Shown piece after piece: positions 29,829 to 38,232 of a DNA stretch of 64,000 nucleotides (positions within the stretch are counted from its first letter, which is position 1; each line of letters begins with the position of its first letter). The notes beneath the pieces were generated by a model. It was given only the letters and a program-made list of their open reading frames with translations. It had not been told where the DNA came from and ran no database searches. The translations under genes were made by a program, and so were the position numbers. The stretch lies in NCBI GenBank assembly GCA_964648985.1, contig CAZYMS010000001.1, forward strand, positions 37,022 through 101,021, read 5' to 3'. Source of the stretch: JAEUSE01 sp964648985 (GTDB lineage: Bacteria; Patescibacteriota; Doudnabacteria; UBA920).

Positions 29829-30330
29829 GTGGTTATTTGCAAATTCGGGTCGGTATTAGTTATTTTTTCTTTTGGTTTCTCCTCTAGAATTTAGAGGTAG
29901 ATAACTTTTGTTAGGTAAAGGTATGTAGGTTATCTACATACAACTTAACAAAACTTACACATATTTTAGCATAGTTATCCTTTCGCGTCAATAGAAAATA
30001 TGCTCATATTTGAGCGGGCTTGGTCAGTGTTTTCACGTTCAAAATTAGCATAGAATAGATCAATACAGAAATATATCAGGCTTATCTAAAGGATATTATT
30101 ACTAATTCGTATCATCGGTGCTCTATTTCTACAGGTTGCAGTATTTTAGTAATTTACTAAAAAAATTATGCTAAAAGTTTTTTATTTTGTCCTTTCGTAA
30201 TGCTTAAAAAGCTGTATACGTTAATGGCCAAATTTAAACCCCAAAGGTTTCACATAGGTTGCTGGTTATATATCCTGTTCAAGGCATTAAGCGTATGGGT
30301 GCGGCCATATTCTATGCGTATATTTACAGA
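29829..30330. other. A/T-rich spacer in the surface island, no gene seen
   Basis: About 500 bases upstream of the HTH gene with no convincing coding frame. It holds the palindrome AAATATGCTCATATTT (29997-30012), also related to one at 61040-61066, and several poly-A/T tracts. It may carry the promoter for the HTH gene. Confidence 0.5.
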
Positions 30331-30357
30331 AAAAAACTACCAGGTTTTGCCTGGTAG
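30331..30357 (-). terminator. Terminator of the cohesin-DUF916 operon
   Basis: On the minus strand CTACCAGG, a 5-base loop and CCTGGTAG are followed by a T run. A second small hairpin, ACCCAG / CTGGGT, lies at 30363-30380. Confidence 0.85.
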
Positions 30358-30425
30358 AGTTTACCCAGAAATCACTGGGTGTGCGTATATGATGGTGCTT
30401 CTAAAAATAAGCTCTTAAATTACTA

Positions 30426-31724
30426 TTATTCATTAGCGGTTACTTCATACATGGGAGGGTCGTCTGAATTATCGCGTTTATCGACTGGCGGCGCCATGGG
30501 TGGGGGTGGTTTTTTATCACGACGCTTGCGCCAAAACAGCAGTATGAGGAGCAGTATGAGTAATAATAGAATAATTATGCCAAGTATAATTACAAGCCAC
30601 TTGCTGTATCCGGTATGAACAACCTGTACAATAAACTCTCCTGGGGCAACTTCTGTAACCTCGAAATCCTTTTCTGCGACTGATTGGTTGCCTGCCTTGT
30701 CTGTTGCAATTATGCGCAGATGCTTCTTTCCCGGGGTTTGCAAAGGGAGTTCGTATTTGTCATTTGATATGTTAGTAAGGGGAAATGGAACATCTCCGTT
30801 TATTTGCCCTACAATTGTAGCTATTCCTGAGCCAGTATCGTGGATTATTAGGGATACATAGGGGTGCCGCTGTGCCGTTTCGGTGGTATCGGGTAAGTCA
30901 AAATTATCAATTATTGGCGCGGCAGTATCTATATGTATAGTAAAGTGGCTTGTGTCGCTCCACCCAACGGTGTTTTTTAGATGAACGTGAAAGTAGTACG
31001 TACCATCAGAAAGAGGACTTGTTTGGTTAAATGCTTGTACAGGGTCTTGCTGACCACTAACTAGAGTGTCTGGATTTTGGTCTAAAACAAAGCCAACCGC
31101 AACCGTGTCGCCTGGTAAGTCCCATGCAAATTCAGGCTGGTTCTGGTTGTACCAGGTATTTTGGTCCGGGTGGGTGGGGGACGTAATGGTTGGTGCGTTC
31201 GGTGGTTGTGGCGTGCCGGGTTTAATTGTCCACTGTGCTGGTGTGTTACCTGTTTGTACATTTGTGCCTTCACCGTCTGCTGCAAGGATGGTGCTGTTGG
31301 TTACAGATATATTAGCTACGCCTGTCCCTGTGGTTCTAAAGGTTATAGTTAAAATAGCGCCCGTGCCTGCAAAGGGTTTATTGGTACCGCCTGCAAAACG
31401 CACACTTCCATTCTGGTTGTTTACGCTCGGCTCAGTTTGCCAAAAGCCAAATACTCCATTTTTTGAAATATTTGTGGCTTGTAGGAGGTTGCTGGGGAAT
31501 ACGAGAGTGCCATCTGCTGCGTTTATAGGGCCAGTACCGCTGCCAACAACTACCTGAGCTCGAATAGTTTGTCCAAGGGTAACAGTTAAGTTGCCTGGGG
31601 TCACGGAAAAACGGGCATCTCCGGCCTGTGCGGATTGTGGTGGTGTTATTATCCAACAAAGGAGTAAGGCAAAAAAACCTACTCGTCCCAGTATATTATT
31701 TTTTCTTTTTTTGCTTGAGAACAA
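30426..31724 (-). CDS. Membrane-anchored cohesin-like surface protein
   Basis: 432 residues. A signal peptide (to about residue 34, SAQAGDARF) is followed by a cohesin-like domain (36-150) with GPINAADGTLVFPSNLLQA, GSVRFAGGTNKPFAGTGAIL and NSTILAADGEGTNV. Next are two Ig-like or Fn3-like segments (about 170-360) with DTAAPIIDNFDLPDT, a C-terminal membrane helix (about 375-400, rich in Leu/Ile) and a short basic, Pro-rich cytoplasmic tail. Cohesins bind dockerins; a dockerin protein is at 38233-39381. The start overlaps the end of the preceding gene by 29 bases. Confidence 0.8.
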   Translation of the reverse strand: MFSSKKRKNNILGRVGFFALLLCWIITPPQSAQAGDARFSVTPGNLTVTLGQTIRAQVVVGSGTGPINAADGTLVFPSNLLQATNISKNGVFGFWQTEPSVNNQNGSVRFAGGTNKPFAGTGAILTITFRTTGTGVANISVTNSTILAADGEGTNVQTGNTPAQWTIKPGTPQPPNAPTITSPTHPDQNTWYNQNQPEFAWDLPGDTVAVGFVLDQNPDTLVSGQQDPVQAFNQTSPLSDGTYYFHVHLKNTVGWSDTSHFTIHIDTAAPIIDNFDLPDTTETAQRHPYVSLIIHDTGSGIATIVGQINGDVPFPLTNISNDKYELPLQTPGKKHLRIIATDKAGNQSVAEKDFEVTEVAPGEFIVQVVHTGYSKWLVIILGIIILLLLILLLILLFWRKRRDKKPPPPMAPPVDKRDNSDDPPMYEVTANE

Positions 31725-32718
31725 TGACTACAATGGTTACTACTATGAGGGTGATTATACCTATAAGCACTGCTAGTCCCGCAGCGATAACTGCAAGTAA
31801 GTGCCACGGTATGACCCAGAATGTTGTTTTGGCGGCTGTGGTAGTGCTCGTATCATTATTATACGTTAAAGAGAGATTCGCAGTATATCTGCCCAGGGCA
31901 AAGTATTTCCACTCGTGTTTTACCTTGTTCCAGAAACCTTGGGGTATTGCAGGGGGCCGCTCTGCTTTTTGGTCTTGAGCACTACCGCCGCTGCTAGCAA
32001 GCCATGATGTTTCGAATTTGCGAATACTTTTGCTTAGTACATTGCTGCCTGCGGGGTTTGCAGGGACTAGTTTGCTGGTCCTGCCAAATATATTTTTTAT
32101 GGTGATATCACCGATTGGTTTTACCCATGAGTCACCGATATTCTGAAAACGAAAAGAAAAATCTACAGGAAGACTCCGAGGTGTGTTTTCGGTGTTGGTC
32201 GTCTTAAAGTCTAAAATGGTTGCACCTTGCTCAAAGTTACCTTTTACTCGAAGAAGAACAAGCGCGCCTACATCGCTTTCTACACCTACTTCGCTATTGC
32301 CTTGAATATCTGGGGCAAGCGTAGTGCCAAATATTGCTGCTGTGTACCCTCCGGGGTCTGCGTCCTGGGGCACTGTGATTTCTAAGTTCACGTCTTTCCA
32401 CTCTTTTGGCGCTACAGTTACAGATTTCACTGCGGACATCCATGACGCAAGGCCGCTATTGTTCGTGGTAAAAACTGGCTGCCCGTTTTCCCCTTGAGAC
32501 TCAAAGTTTCTAAACTGTATGTAGTACGTTTGCGTCTCGCTCTTATCGTTTTGCAGAGAGATTTTGTCGCTAAAAGTTGTTCCCGGGTCTACTTCTCTCT
32601 CAATGCGAACAGGTGATACCGTAAGCGCAATAGCTTTTTCTGGGGTTGTGGTTCCAAGTAGGGCCCCGCAAATAAGAATAAATAAAATAAATAGTATTCG
32701 TTTTGCCCGATTTTTCAT
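31696..32718 (-). CDS. DUF916-like membrane-anchored surface protein (copy 1)
   Basis: 340 residues: signal peptide (to about 31), then LTVSPVRIEREVDPGTTFSDKISLQND, a beta-rich extracellular part with VAPKEWKDVNLEITVPQDADPGGYTAAIFGTT, and a C-terminal helix (about 305-335) ending VLKQKKKK. The order resembles DUF916/DUF3324 proteins that accompany WxL proteins in Gram-positive bacteria. It is clearly a paralogue of the protein at 34938-35990: both share DSW.KP.GD..IKN..G. and the run APPQGYWNKVKHEWKYFALG or its equivalent. It is in an operon with its neighbours on both sides (2 bases and a 29-base overlap). Confidence 0.8.
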   Translation of the reverse strand: MKNRAKRILFILFILICGALLGTTTPEKAIALTVSPVRIEREVDPGTTFSDKISLQNDKSETQTYYIQFRNFESQGENGQPVFTTNNSGLASWMSAVKSVTVAPKEWKDVNLEITVPQDADPGGYTAAIFGTTLAPDIQGNSEVGVESDVGALVLLRVKGNFEQGATILDFKTTNTENTPRSLPVDFSFRFQNIGDSWVKPIGDITIKNIFGRTSKLVPANPAGSNVLSKSIRKFETSWLASSGGSAQDQKAERPPAIPQGFWNKVKHEWKYFALGRYTANLSLTYNNDTSTTTAAKTTFWVIPWHLLAVIAAGLAVLIGIITLIVVTIVVIVLKQKKKK

Positions 32719-32720
32719 GG

Positions 32721-33761
32721 TTAGTCCAGATTATTACTGTTTTTGCTGATAATCCACTTATTGTAACGCTTAATGGCAATGTAACACGCAGAAACCACGA
32801 GCACAAGTAATCCTCCGTAAGTGCCAAGCTGCTTTATTGGTATTACCCAGAAGTAAATAACACTTCGTGCCTCTAGCTTGGGGTTTCCATAATACATAAT
32901 AAGCTCTGCCGTGTAGCGCCCTATAAGCCATGGATTATTAAATAACGATTCAAAGGTGCGAGTGCTCCCTGGGAGTACGAACTGTGCACTCTCGTTAATA
33001 TGTGCCTCTCCAATAGTTTTGCCAAACAGGTTACGAATGGCGATTTGTCCTTTTGGTTGTACGTGCACATTGCCTGTATTTTTAAAGGTGCTTCCGAATT
33101 GGATTGGTGTGACAGTGTATATTTTCTTGCTTGTTCTAAATTGCTTTATGCTACCGCTGGCATTTGTGTTTCCAGCCCCCACAAGGATGATGGCTCCAAC
33201 TTTTTTGACGACTGTAATATTTGCGGCCGCTTCTTTAGCCTCGCGAGCTGAAAACAATAGTCCGCCGTAGTGGGTGCCTGGTTCTGCATCTGAGGGTACT
33301 GTAATGGAGAATTCTACGTTGGTTTGTCCCTTGGGGGGGATTGTAAAATCTGGTTGTGTGGTAATGATAATCCAAGATGCAAGAGAAAAGCTTGGGTGGG
33401 ATGCTTCTCCCGTCTCCAAAAATCGGACACTTCCGTGCTCCCCAGAGGGAACAAAGTCATTTATGCTAATTGCTATGGGCAATTCGTTGTCAGAAAGGTT
33501 GAATATCGTAATGCTGTTGTTTTGAGTTTGTCCGGGCGCAAGAGTGGTTTCAATGATGAATGGGGATATGGCAAGACTCCCTTCTGATAGGGTGCCTGTG
33601 TTCTGGGATTTCGTTGACAATGGCGGCGCAATACTCAGAGCCGCCATCGTGGTGACCAGTAAGATAAATTTCCAATATCCAATTACCAATTTCCAATGAA
33701 ATGTTCGAATGTTCAATATCGCAATTATTTTAGTTTGGTAATGTAGTATTGCATTGGGCAT
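32721..33761 (-). CDS. DUF916-like membrane-anchored surface protein (copy 2)
   Basis: 346 residues in the longest frame. After a hydrophobic N-terminus it has SLAISPFIIETTLAPGQTQNNSITIFNLSD, TIPPKGQTNVEFSITVPSDAEPGTHYGGLLFSA and a C-terminal helix (about 315-335). It is a more distant paralogue of copies 1 and 3. The first 30 or so codons are translated from an intergenic word-type inverted repeat (giving NIRTFHWKLVIGYWKFIL), so the true start is uncertain: an in-frame TTG just before VIGYW would keep a plausible signal peptide, while the ATG at 33647 would cut it short. Confidence 0.75.
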   Translation of the reverse strand: MPNAILHYQTKIIAILNIRTFHWKLVIGYWKFILLVTTMAALSIAPPLSTKSQNTGTLSEGSLAISPFIIETTLAPGQTQNNSITIFNLSDNELPIAISINDFVPSGEHGSVRFLETGEASHPSFSLASWIIITTQPDFTIPPKGQTNVEFSITVPSDAEPGTHYGGLLFSAREAKEAAANITVVKKVGAIILVGAGNTNASGSIKQFRTSKKIYTVTPIQFGSTFKNTGNVHVQPKGQIAIRNLFGKTIGEAHINESAQFVLPGSTRTFESLFNNPWLIGRYTAELIMYYGNPKLEARSVIYFWVIPIKQLGTYGGLLVLVVSACYIAIKRYNKWIISKNSNNLD

Positions 33762-33787
33762 TGGAAATTGGTAATTGGATATTTAGG
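33664..33787. repeat. Word-type inverted repeat (CCAATTACCAATTTCCAA)
   Basis: The left arm is TTTCCAATATCCAATTACCA and the right arm, on the opposite strand, is ATATCCAATTACCAATTTCC. Each arm is a run of 'CCAAT' words. It covers the N-terminal codons of the gene at 32721-33761. Confidence 0.85.
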
Positions 33788-33791
33788 TGGT

Positions 33792-34889
33792 TCAAAATTG
33801 TGCTGTTGTAATATAGGTCACTACATTTGCGTATTGCCCTGCTTCTTGCACATTGCCGACTTCTAGTTTGTAGGTTACAGTAGTGGTTTCGCCAGTCACC
33901 GGGCCTGTGTTGCAGCCAACTTCATATGGGGTGCTTGCAAGTGCTGCCCAGGTGTTGTTTGTAGAAAATCTAGTTGTGGTGCCTGTGCACAAGTCTTCGT
34001 CAGAGCTGTGGTAGCCAAATCGGCCAGTGGTAATACTACCGGGCCATGTTGCGGGGGCCGCGTTAGTCCCCGAAACAGTGGCGATTTCTTTGCTTGTGTT
34101 GGTTCGCAAGTTGCCGTCTTGCTGAACTGTAGTGGTGAACCCGCCTGTTGCATTCGTAGACACGGTAACTTGGTGAGCTGCTATGCTTGGCGTTCCGGGG
34201 ATTAGCGAGCCATAGCTAATGCCGTTTGTGGTGCTCGTAATAGTTGTGGTTTCTCCATCAAGGGTGGTGCCGGAGTTTACTCCGACGAATGTAATAGTAA
34301 GTGACGGGCTGCTGGTAGTGGCGCTTGCCGTCACCGAGTATGCTGATTCAGTATTTGTTCCATAGCGCGCTTTTACTTTAATTTTATAAGTCGTACCTGA
34401 GGCAAGTCCGGTCACGCGTTCGCCGCTACCTCCACCCCAGTTCGTATAGGTTTGCCAGATAGCGTTGCTGCCCACAGTGTCATCGGTCTGGATGAAGCTT
34501 GTAGTTGCAAAGTCATCACTGGATATGGCGATTGCGTATGTGGTATCGCTTTGCTGGCCATTTCCTGTGGCGACTATAAAATCCAAGGCATTGTACAATG
34601 TGCCGCCCGTGTTGGTAAGTGTGGGCTGTGCGGGCACGCCTGGGTACGCGTGCTGTATGAATCCAGGAAATACACTGAAGTTAGTAGAGCTTGCCGATGA
34701 GTCACTTGATCCACCAATAGACTCTCTTCCCGTATAGTTCGTTGAACTAGCGGATTCTCCACCCGAATCTATGCTGGCGTCAACTTCGTAGTTTGTACTT
34801 CCCAGAGTTTCTGCAAGTACCGGGTGGACGCCAGAGATGAGTATAATGCAGACGATAATGAATAATGTTCGAGGCATACGTGTACTCAT
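33792..34889 (-). CDS. Secreted surface protein with Fn3-like region, possible WxL-type partner
   Basis: 365 residues. The signal peptide ends near residue 27 (VLAETLGSTNYEVD). The mature protein begins with STNY-containing repeats, then an Fn3-like segment with SGTTYKIKVKARYGTNTESAYS. The last 170 residues form a beta-rich domain with two Cys pairs that ends LEVGNVQEAGQYANVVTYITTAQF. A similar ending occurs in the protein at 36056-37183. There is no membrane anchor. Its place between two DUF916-like genes recalls WxL operons, but no canonical WxL motif is present. Confidence 0.7.
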   Translation of the reverse strand: MSTRMPRTLFIIVCIILISGVHPVLAETLGSTNYEVDASIDSGGESASSTNYTGRESIGGSSDSSASSTNFSVFPGFIQHAYPGVPAQPTLTNTGGTLYNALDFIVATGNGQQSDTTYAIAISSDDFATTSFIQTDDTVGSNAIWQTYTNWGGGSGERVTGLASGTTYKIKVKARYGTNTESAYSVTASATTSSPSLTITFVGVNSGTTLDGETTTITSTTNGISYGSLIPGTPSIAAHQVTVSTNATGGFTTTVQQDGNLRTNTSKEIATVSGTNAAPATWPGSITTGRFGYHSSDEDLCTGTTTRFSTNNTWAALASTPYEVGCNTGPVTGETTTVTYKLEVGNVQEAGQYANVVTYITTAQF

Positions 34890-34897
34890 ATTTTAAC

Positions 34898-34929
34898 ATA
34901 AACGCCCTGCGTTCTTGCAGGGCGTTTAT
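34898..34929. terminator. Terminator between the third DUF916-like gene and the secreted protein gene
   Basis: ATAAACGCCCTGC / GCAGGGCGTTTAT, a perfect 13 bp stem with a 6-base loop. Confidence 0.9.
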
Positions 34930-34937
34930 GTGTGGGA

Positions 34938-35990
34938 CTACTTTCGTTTCAGCTGTTTTTGAGAACGAGTAATGATGTGCCTATTATATCGCTTAATAGA
35001 GAATCTTAAAATTATTAACGCAAATATGCCGGCTGGAACAACTACTGATAGAAAGTGCACAGGCACGACCCAAAACGCAGTGGTTGCTTTGGTCGTGGTA
35101 TTTGTGTCGTTGTTATAGGTTAAAGACAGATTTGCAGCATATCTGCCCAAGGCAAAGTATTTCCATTCGTGTTTTACTTTGTTCCAGTATCCTTGGGGAG
35201 GCGCGGGTGGGCGTTCTGCCTTTTTGTCTTGTATCTCGTCGCCCGAATTTGTAAGCCACGATGCTTCGAAGCGTCTAATGGATTTAGGAAGTACGTTGCT
35301 TCCGTCTGGATTTGCAGGTATAACTTTGGTAGTTTTTCCCGCCATGTTCTTTATGATCAGGTCCCCCAGCGGTTTTGCCCACGATTGACCGCTATTCTGG
35401 AATCTAAAGTAAAAGTCTACGGGGAGGCTGGTAAATACCGATTTTTTATCTTTCGTGAAAAACTCCAGTATTTCGGTGCTCTCTGTAACCGCCCCACTCA
35501 CTCGGACCAACAAAAGGGAGCCGACTTGGGTCTCTACTGCCACATCGCCGTTATTTTTTTCTTCTGGCGGCACTGCGGAAGCGAAAATCCCTGCAAAATA
35601 GCCCCCTGGTTCTGTTCCCAAAGGAACTGCAATGCTGTATGGAATATCCTTTTGCTCTTTAGGCCCTAGTACTACTTTCGATTCTATTTCCACCCAAGAA
35701 GCAAGTCCGTCATTTTTAGGACTAAATTGGGGTACGCCTGATTCGTCCTTTGCGTTAAAGTTCTGAACTGAGAGGTAATATATTTTTGTGTCCTGTTCTT
35801 CGTTGGTGAGTACCAATTTGCTATGCAGTCGTTTCCCTGGGTCAATTTCCAGTTCGGCCTTAACAGGGGATACGGTAAGCGCTTTGGCAGTACCCTGCAA
35901 TAATATAGCTAGTAAACAAACAAATACCAGGCAGGCAAATGCTTTGGTTAAACGATTCATTCCATATAAGTTACGAGCGAGACTTGCCAT
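34938..35990 (-). CDS. DUF916-like membrane-anchored surface protein (copy 3)
   Basis: 350 residues. A signal peptide (MNRLTKAFACLVFVCLL..., from either 35990 or the inner ATG at 35960) precedes LTVSPVKAELEIDPGKRLHSKLVLTNEEQ, VLGPKEQKDIPYSIAVPLGTEPGGYFAGIF and a C-terminal helix (about 310-330) followed by a basic tail. It is very similar to copy 1 throughout, including a nearly identical stretch before the anchor, so the two probably arose by duplication. A terminator lies between this gene and the next one. Confidence 0.8.
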   Translation of the reverse strand: MASLARNLYGMNRLTKAFACLVFVCLLAILLQGTAKALTVSPVKAELEIDPGKRLHSKLVLTNEEQDTKIYYLSVQNFNAKDESGVPQFSPKNDGLASWVEIESKVVLGPKEQKDIPYSIAVPLGTEPGGYFAGIFASAVPPEEKNNGDVAVETQVGSLLLVRVSGAVTESTEILEFFTKDKKSVFTSLPVDFYFRFQNSGQSWAKPLGDLIIKNMAGKTTKVIPANPDGSNVLPKSIRRFEASWLTNSGDEIQDKKAERPPAPPQGYWNKVKHEWKYFALGRYAANLSLTYNNDTNTTTKATTAFWVVPVHFLSVVVPAGIFALIILRFSIKRYNRHIITRSQKQLKRK

Positions 35991-35994
35991 GTAA

Positions 35995-36031
35995 ATAAAA
36001 ACCCCCTATGTCCATTATAACATTAGGGGGG
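35995..36031 (-). terminator. Terminator of the abundant secreted protein gene
   Basis: On the minus strand CCCCCTAATGT, an 8-base loop and ACATAGGGGG are followed by TTTTTATTT. Confidence 0.85.
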
Positions 36032-36055
36032 CGAGCGTTACGAAAATAATCTAGT

Positions 36056-37183
36056 TTAGTAGGTCGCAGTTGCAACGTACGTAAGAGTAGTGTTGTAAGC
36101 GCCTGCTTCTGTGGTTCCTGAAATGTTTGCTAGATACGATATGCTCAATGTTTCAGTGGCCGTTGGTGCGGTTTCAGAAGCAATTGTAGTAGTTGTGCTT
36201 GCTGCAAAGTTGCACGCGCTGGTGCCGTTTGCAGTTCTTTGGTACGAAGAAGGGATGGTTGCATCACCGCTGGTGCTTACACCCAAACAGAATTGTTCTG
36301 TGCCTGGGGTTCCGTCACTGTCTGCTGCTATGGTGGCGGGGTTTATGGTATTGCCACCACTTGTGAGCGTTGCTCCGTTATACGTAATTGCGTAGCCACT
36401 TTGGGCGTTTGTGGCAATGGTAAGTACATTTGCCACTGTTGGTGTGGAGGCTGAAGCGTTTGTTCCGGTAGCATCTGCTGTGGCCCACCTTCCGGTAGAT
36501 GTGGAAAGTGTCCCAAAACCAATAGCGTTGTCGTCTATCGTGAAAGTGATGGTAGAGTTTACCGTAGCGGTTATGGCAACCTGGTCGTCTGCAATAATAT
36601 CTACGCTAAGCGTTCCAGTGTCGCCGATGCCTCCCGCAATGGCGATGGTGTCGTCGTCGTCAGCTGCGCCGTTCGTTACGGTGGAGGTTGATCCAGTACC
36701 GCCTGTCGTTGCGTCTGTGCCCATTTCTACTTTAATGCAGAATCCTGCAGTTAAGGTATCATCTGTCTCAGGGCTTAAGGTGATGACTTGGCCGGTGACG
36801 TCTACTCCCCAGTCAGTTGCGGAGGGGGTCAATGCAACGATTTCGTCGGTGTATGAGGCGGTTGTGCACGTTCCACTGTCTCCAAGTCCGATATCGAAAT
36901 TCGCAGCCGCTTCAGCAGCTAGTGTAAAGTCAGCACTAAACGTAAGAGTGATTGTGTCAGCTCCACCAGTTTGTATACCGGTTGGAGTAACGAAGTACAT
37001 AGTAATACCGTCCGCGGCAGTGCTAGCCTTTATACGTTTAAACACAGCCCTGAGGCTAGTAACTTGAGCAGCGTTTGCTGGGGTTGCTCCTGCCAAAAGC
37101 GTTCCTGTCACTAAAACAAAAATAATTGCTCGGCACGCAAAAGAGAGTAGTTTTTTACGAGTACTGACGGAGAATCGTGACAT
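36056..37183 (-). CDS. Secreted Thr/Ala-rich surface protein
   Basis: 375 residues with a clear signal peptide (about 1-39, ending ATPANAAQV). The mature protein is acidic and Thr/Ala/Gly-rich, with two beta-rich halves: the first around ADTITLTFSADFTLAAEAAANFDIGL, the second around TITFTIDDNAIGFGTLSTSTGRW and ending SGTTEAGAYNTTLTYVATATY. The end resembles that of the protein at 33792-34889. There is no membrane anchor, and it has its own terminator. It could be an S-layer or pilus-like subunit, or the soluble partner of the DUF916-like anchors; none is proven. Confidence 0.75.
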   Translation of the reverse strand: MSRFSVSTRKKLLSFACRAIIFVLVTGTLLAGATPANAAQVTSLRAVFKRIKASTAADGITMYFVTPTGIQTGGADTITLTFSADFTLAAEAAANFDIGLGDSGTCTTASYTDEIVALTPSATDWGVDVTGQVITLSPETDDTLTAGFCIKVEMGTDATTGGTGSTSTVTNGAADDDDTIAIAGGIGDTGTLSVDIIADDQVAITATVNSTITFTIDDNAIGFGTLSTSTGRWATADATGTNASASTPTVANVLTIATNAQSGYAITYNGATLTSGGNTINPATIAADSDGTPGTEQFCLGVSTSGDATIPSSYQRTANGTSACNFAASTTTTIASETAPTATETLSISYLANISGTTEAGAYNTTLTYVATATY

Positions 37184-37262
37184 AGCACCGTATGATCTTT
37201 TAATTACTGTTTTTTATTTCTAGATGAAGAAGACATTAGTGTTGGTATTATAGCATACAAAT

Positions 37263-38222
37263 TTATCTTTGTACAGACAAAAGAATTTTCTTTCTAATAT
37301 AATATCGTCGGATGAAAATTGAAATACATACGAGGAGGAGCACAAACAGTGTGAGGTAGAGCGCAGTGCTATATCTGCTTGCTTTTCTGTGTGCATCTAA
37401 ATCTATAAGGCTGCTGATGATTGCTTGGTTGCCCGAAGTGTCTATTGCTTTAAGGAACACCCTTACTTTTCCCGTTTGGTGTTTGAGAGTGTGCGGGCTG
37501 GTCGCCGGGTACCATGCAGAGGTATGAGGGTATGTTTCGTCTCTCTGATTAAGTACTTCGGCCAGTTCGTACTCGTGAATACCCACATTGTCTGTTGCTC
37601 CGAACGCTGCGAAATACTTATCGCCAAACAATCCACTGTCATGTCCGATATCGAGCATGAGGTTCGCAGGCGGGGTTGTGTCTGGCGCGGTGGGTATTTT
37701 AGTTTGTGTTTGCCCGGGGGCGGGCCTGCGGCTTTCTAATAAGAGTGGGTTAAATGATAACGCGTCATGGGTGCCTAGGCCATCATTTAATAAAATACTT
37801 GAGCCCTGTTTAACGGTAAAAGAAAATGGAGCAATGGCTTTTACTTTAAAGTGCACTGCAGCCACCAACCCTTTTTCTCCCGTAAAGCCAGGGGTGGGCA
37901 GTCCTCCGGTAAGCGTTACTTCGCCTTTTTGTTTATTGATCTGTGGTTCGCGAGTCCATATGCGTATAATTGAGTCGCCCGTAAGCACCTGCTCCGCATC
38001 TACTATATCGGCTGGGTAGGTCAGCGCAATTCCAACCGCGTTTATGGCCTTTGGTGCATCTACGTGAATTAATACAACAAATTCATCTCCTAAGTACAGT
38101 GCGGAAGAGGGTGTGGACATTGTAATGGTTGCAGCATGAGCAACTCCTGGGAGCAACAAAAATCCAATTACAAATAATGCAATAGCGGCTGTTATGTGCT
38201 TGATTCTTGATTCGTGATTCAT
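37263..38222 (-). CDS. Membrane-anchored cohesin-like protein
   Basis: 319 residues. A signal peptide (about 1-30, LLLPGVAHAATIT) is followed by a cohesin-like domain (about 33-165) with LYLGDEFVVLIHVDAPKAINA, GIALTYPADIVDAEQV, QKGEVTLTGGLPTPGFTGEKGLVAA and SSILLNDGLGTHD. An Ig-like segment comes next (about 185-270) and then one C-terminal helix (about 285-303) with a basic tail. The first codons (MNHESRIKHI) are word-type repeat sequence. The dockerin gene ends 10 bases upstream, so the two are probably cotranscribed. Confidence 0.8.
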   Translation of the reverse strand: MNHESRIKHITAAIALFVIGFLLLPGVAHAATITMSTPSSALYLGDEFVVLIHVDAPKAINAVGIALTYPADIVDAEQVLTGDSIIRIWTREPQINKQKGEVTLTGGLPTPGFTGEKGLVAAVHFKVKAIAPFSFTVKQGSSILLNDGLGTHDALSFNPLLLESRRPAPGQTQTKIPTAPDTTPPANLMLDIGHDSGLFGDKYFAAFGATDNVGIHEYELAEVLNQRDETYPHTSAWYPATSPHTLKHQTGKVRVFLKAIDTSGNQAIISSLIDLDAHRKASRYSTALYLTLFVLLLVCISIFIRRYYIRKKILLSVQR

Positions 38223-38226
38223 GCTT
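38197..38226. repeat. Word-type repeat (GATTCTTGATTCGTGATTC) at the start of the cohesin gene
   Basis: A string of 'TGATTC' words covers the first codons of the gene at 37263-38222. No opposite arm was found in the short gap. Confidence 0.7.
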
Positions 38227-38232
38227 CCAATT

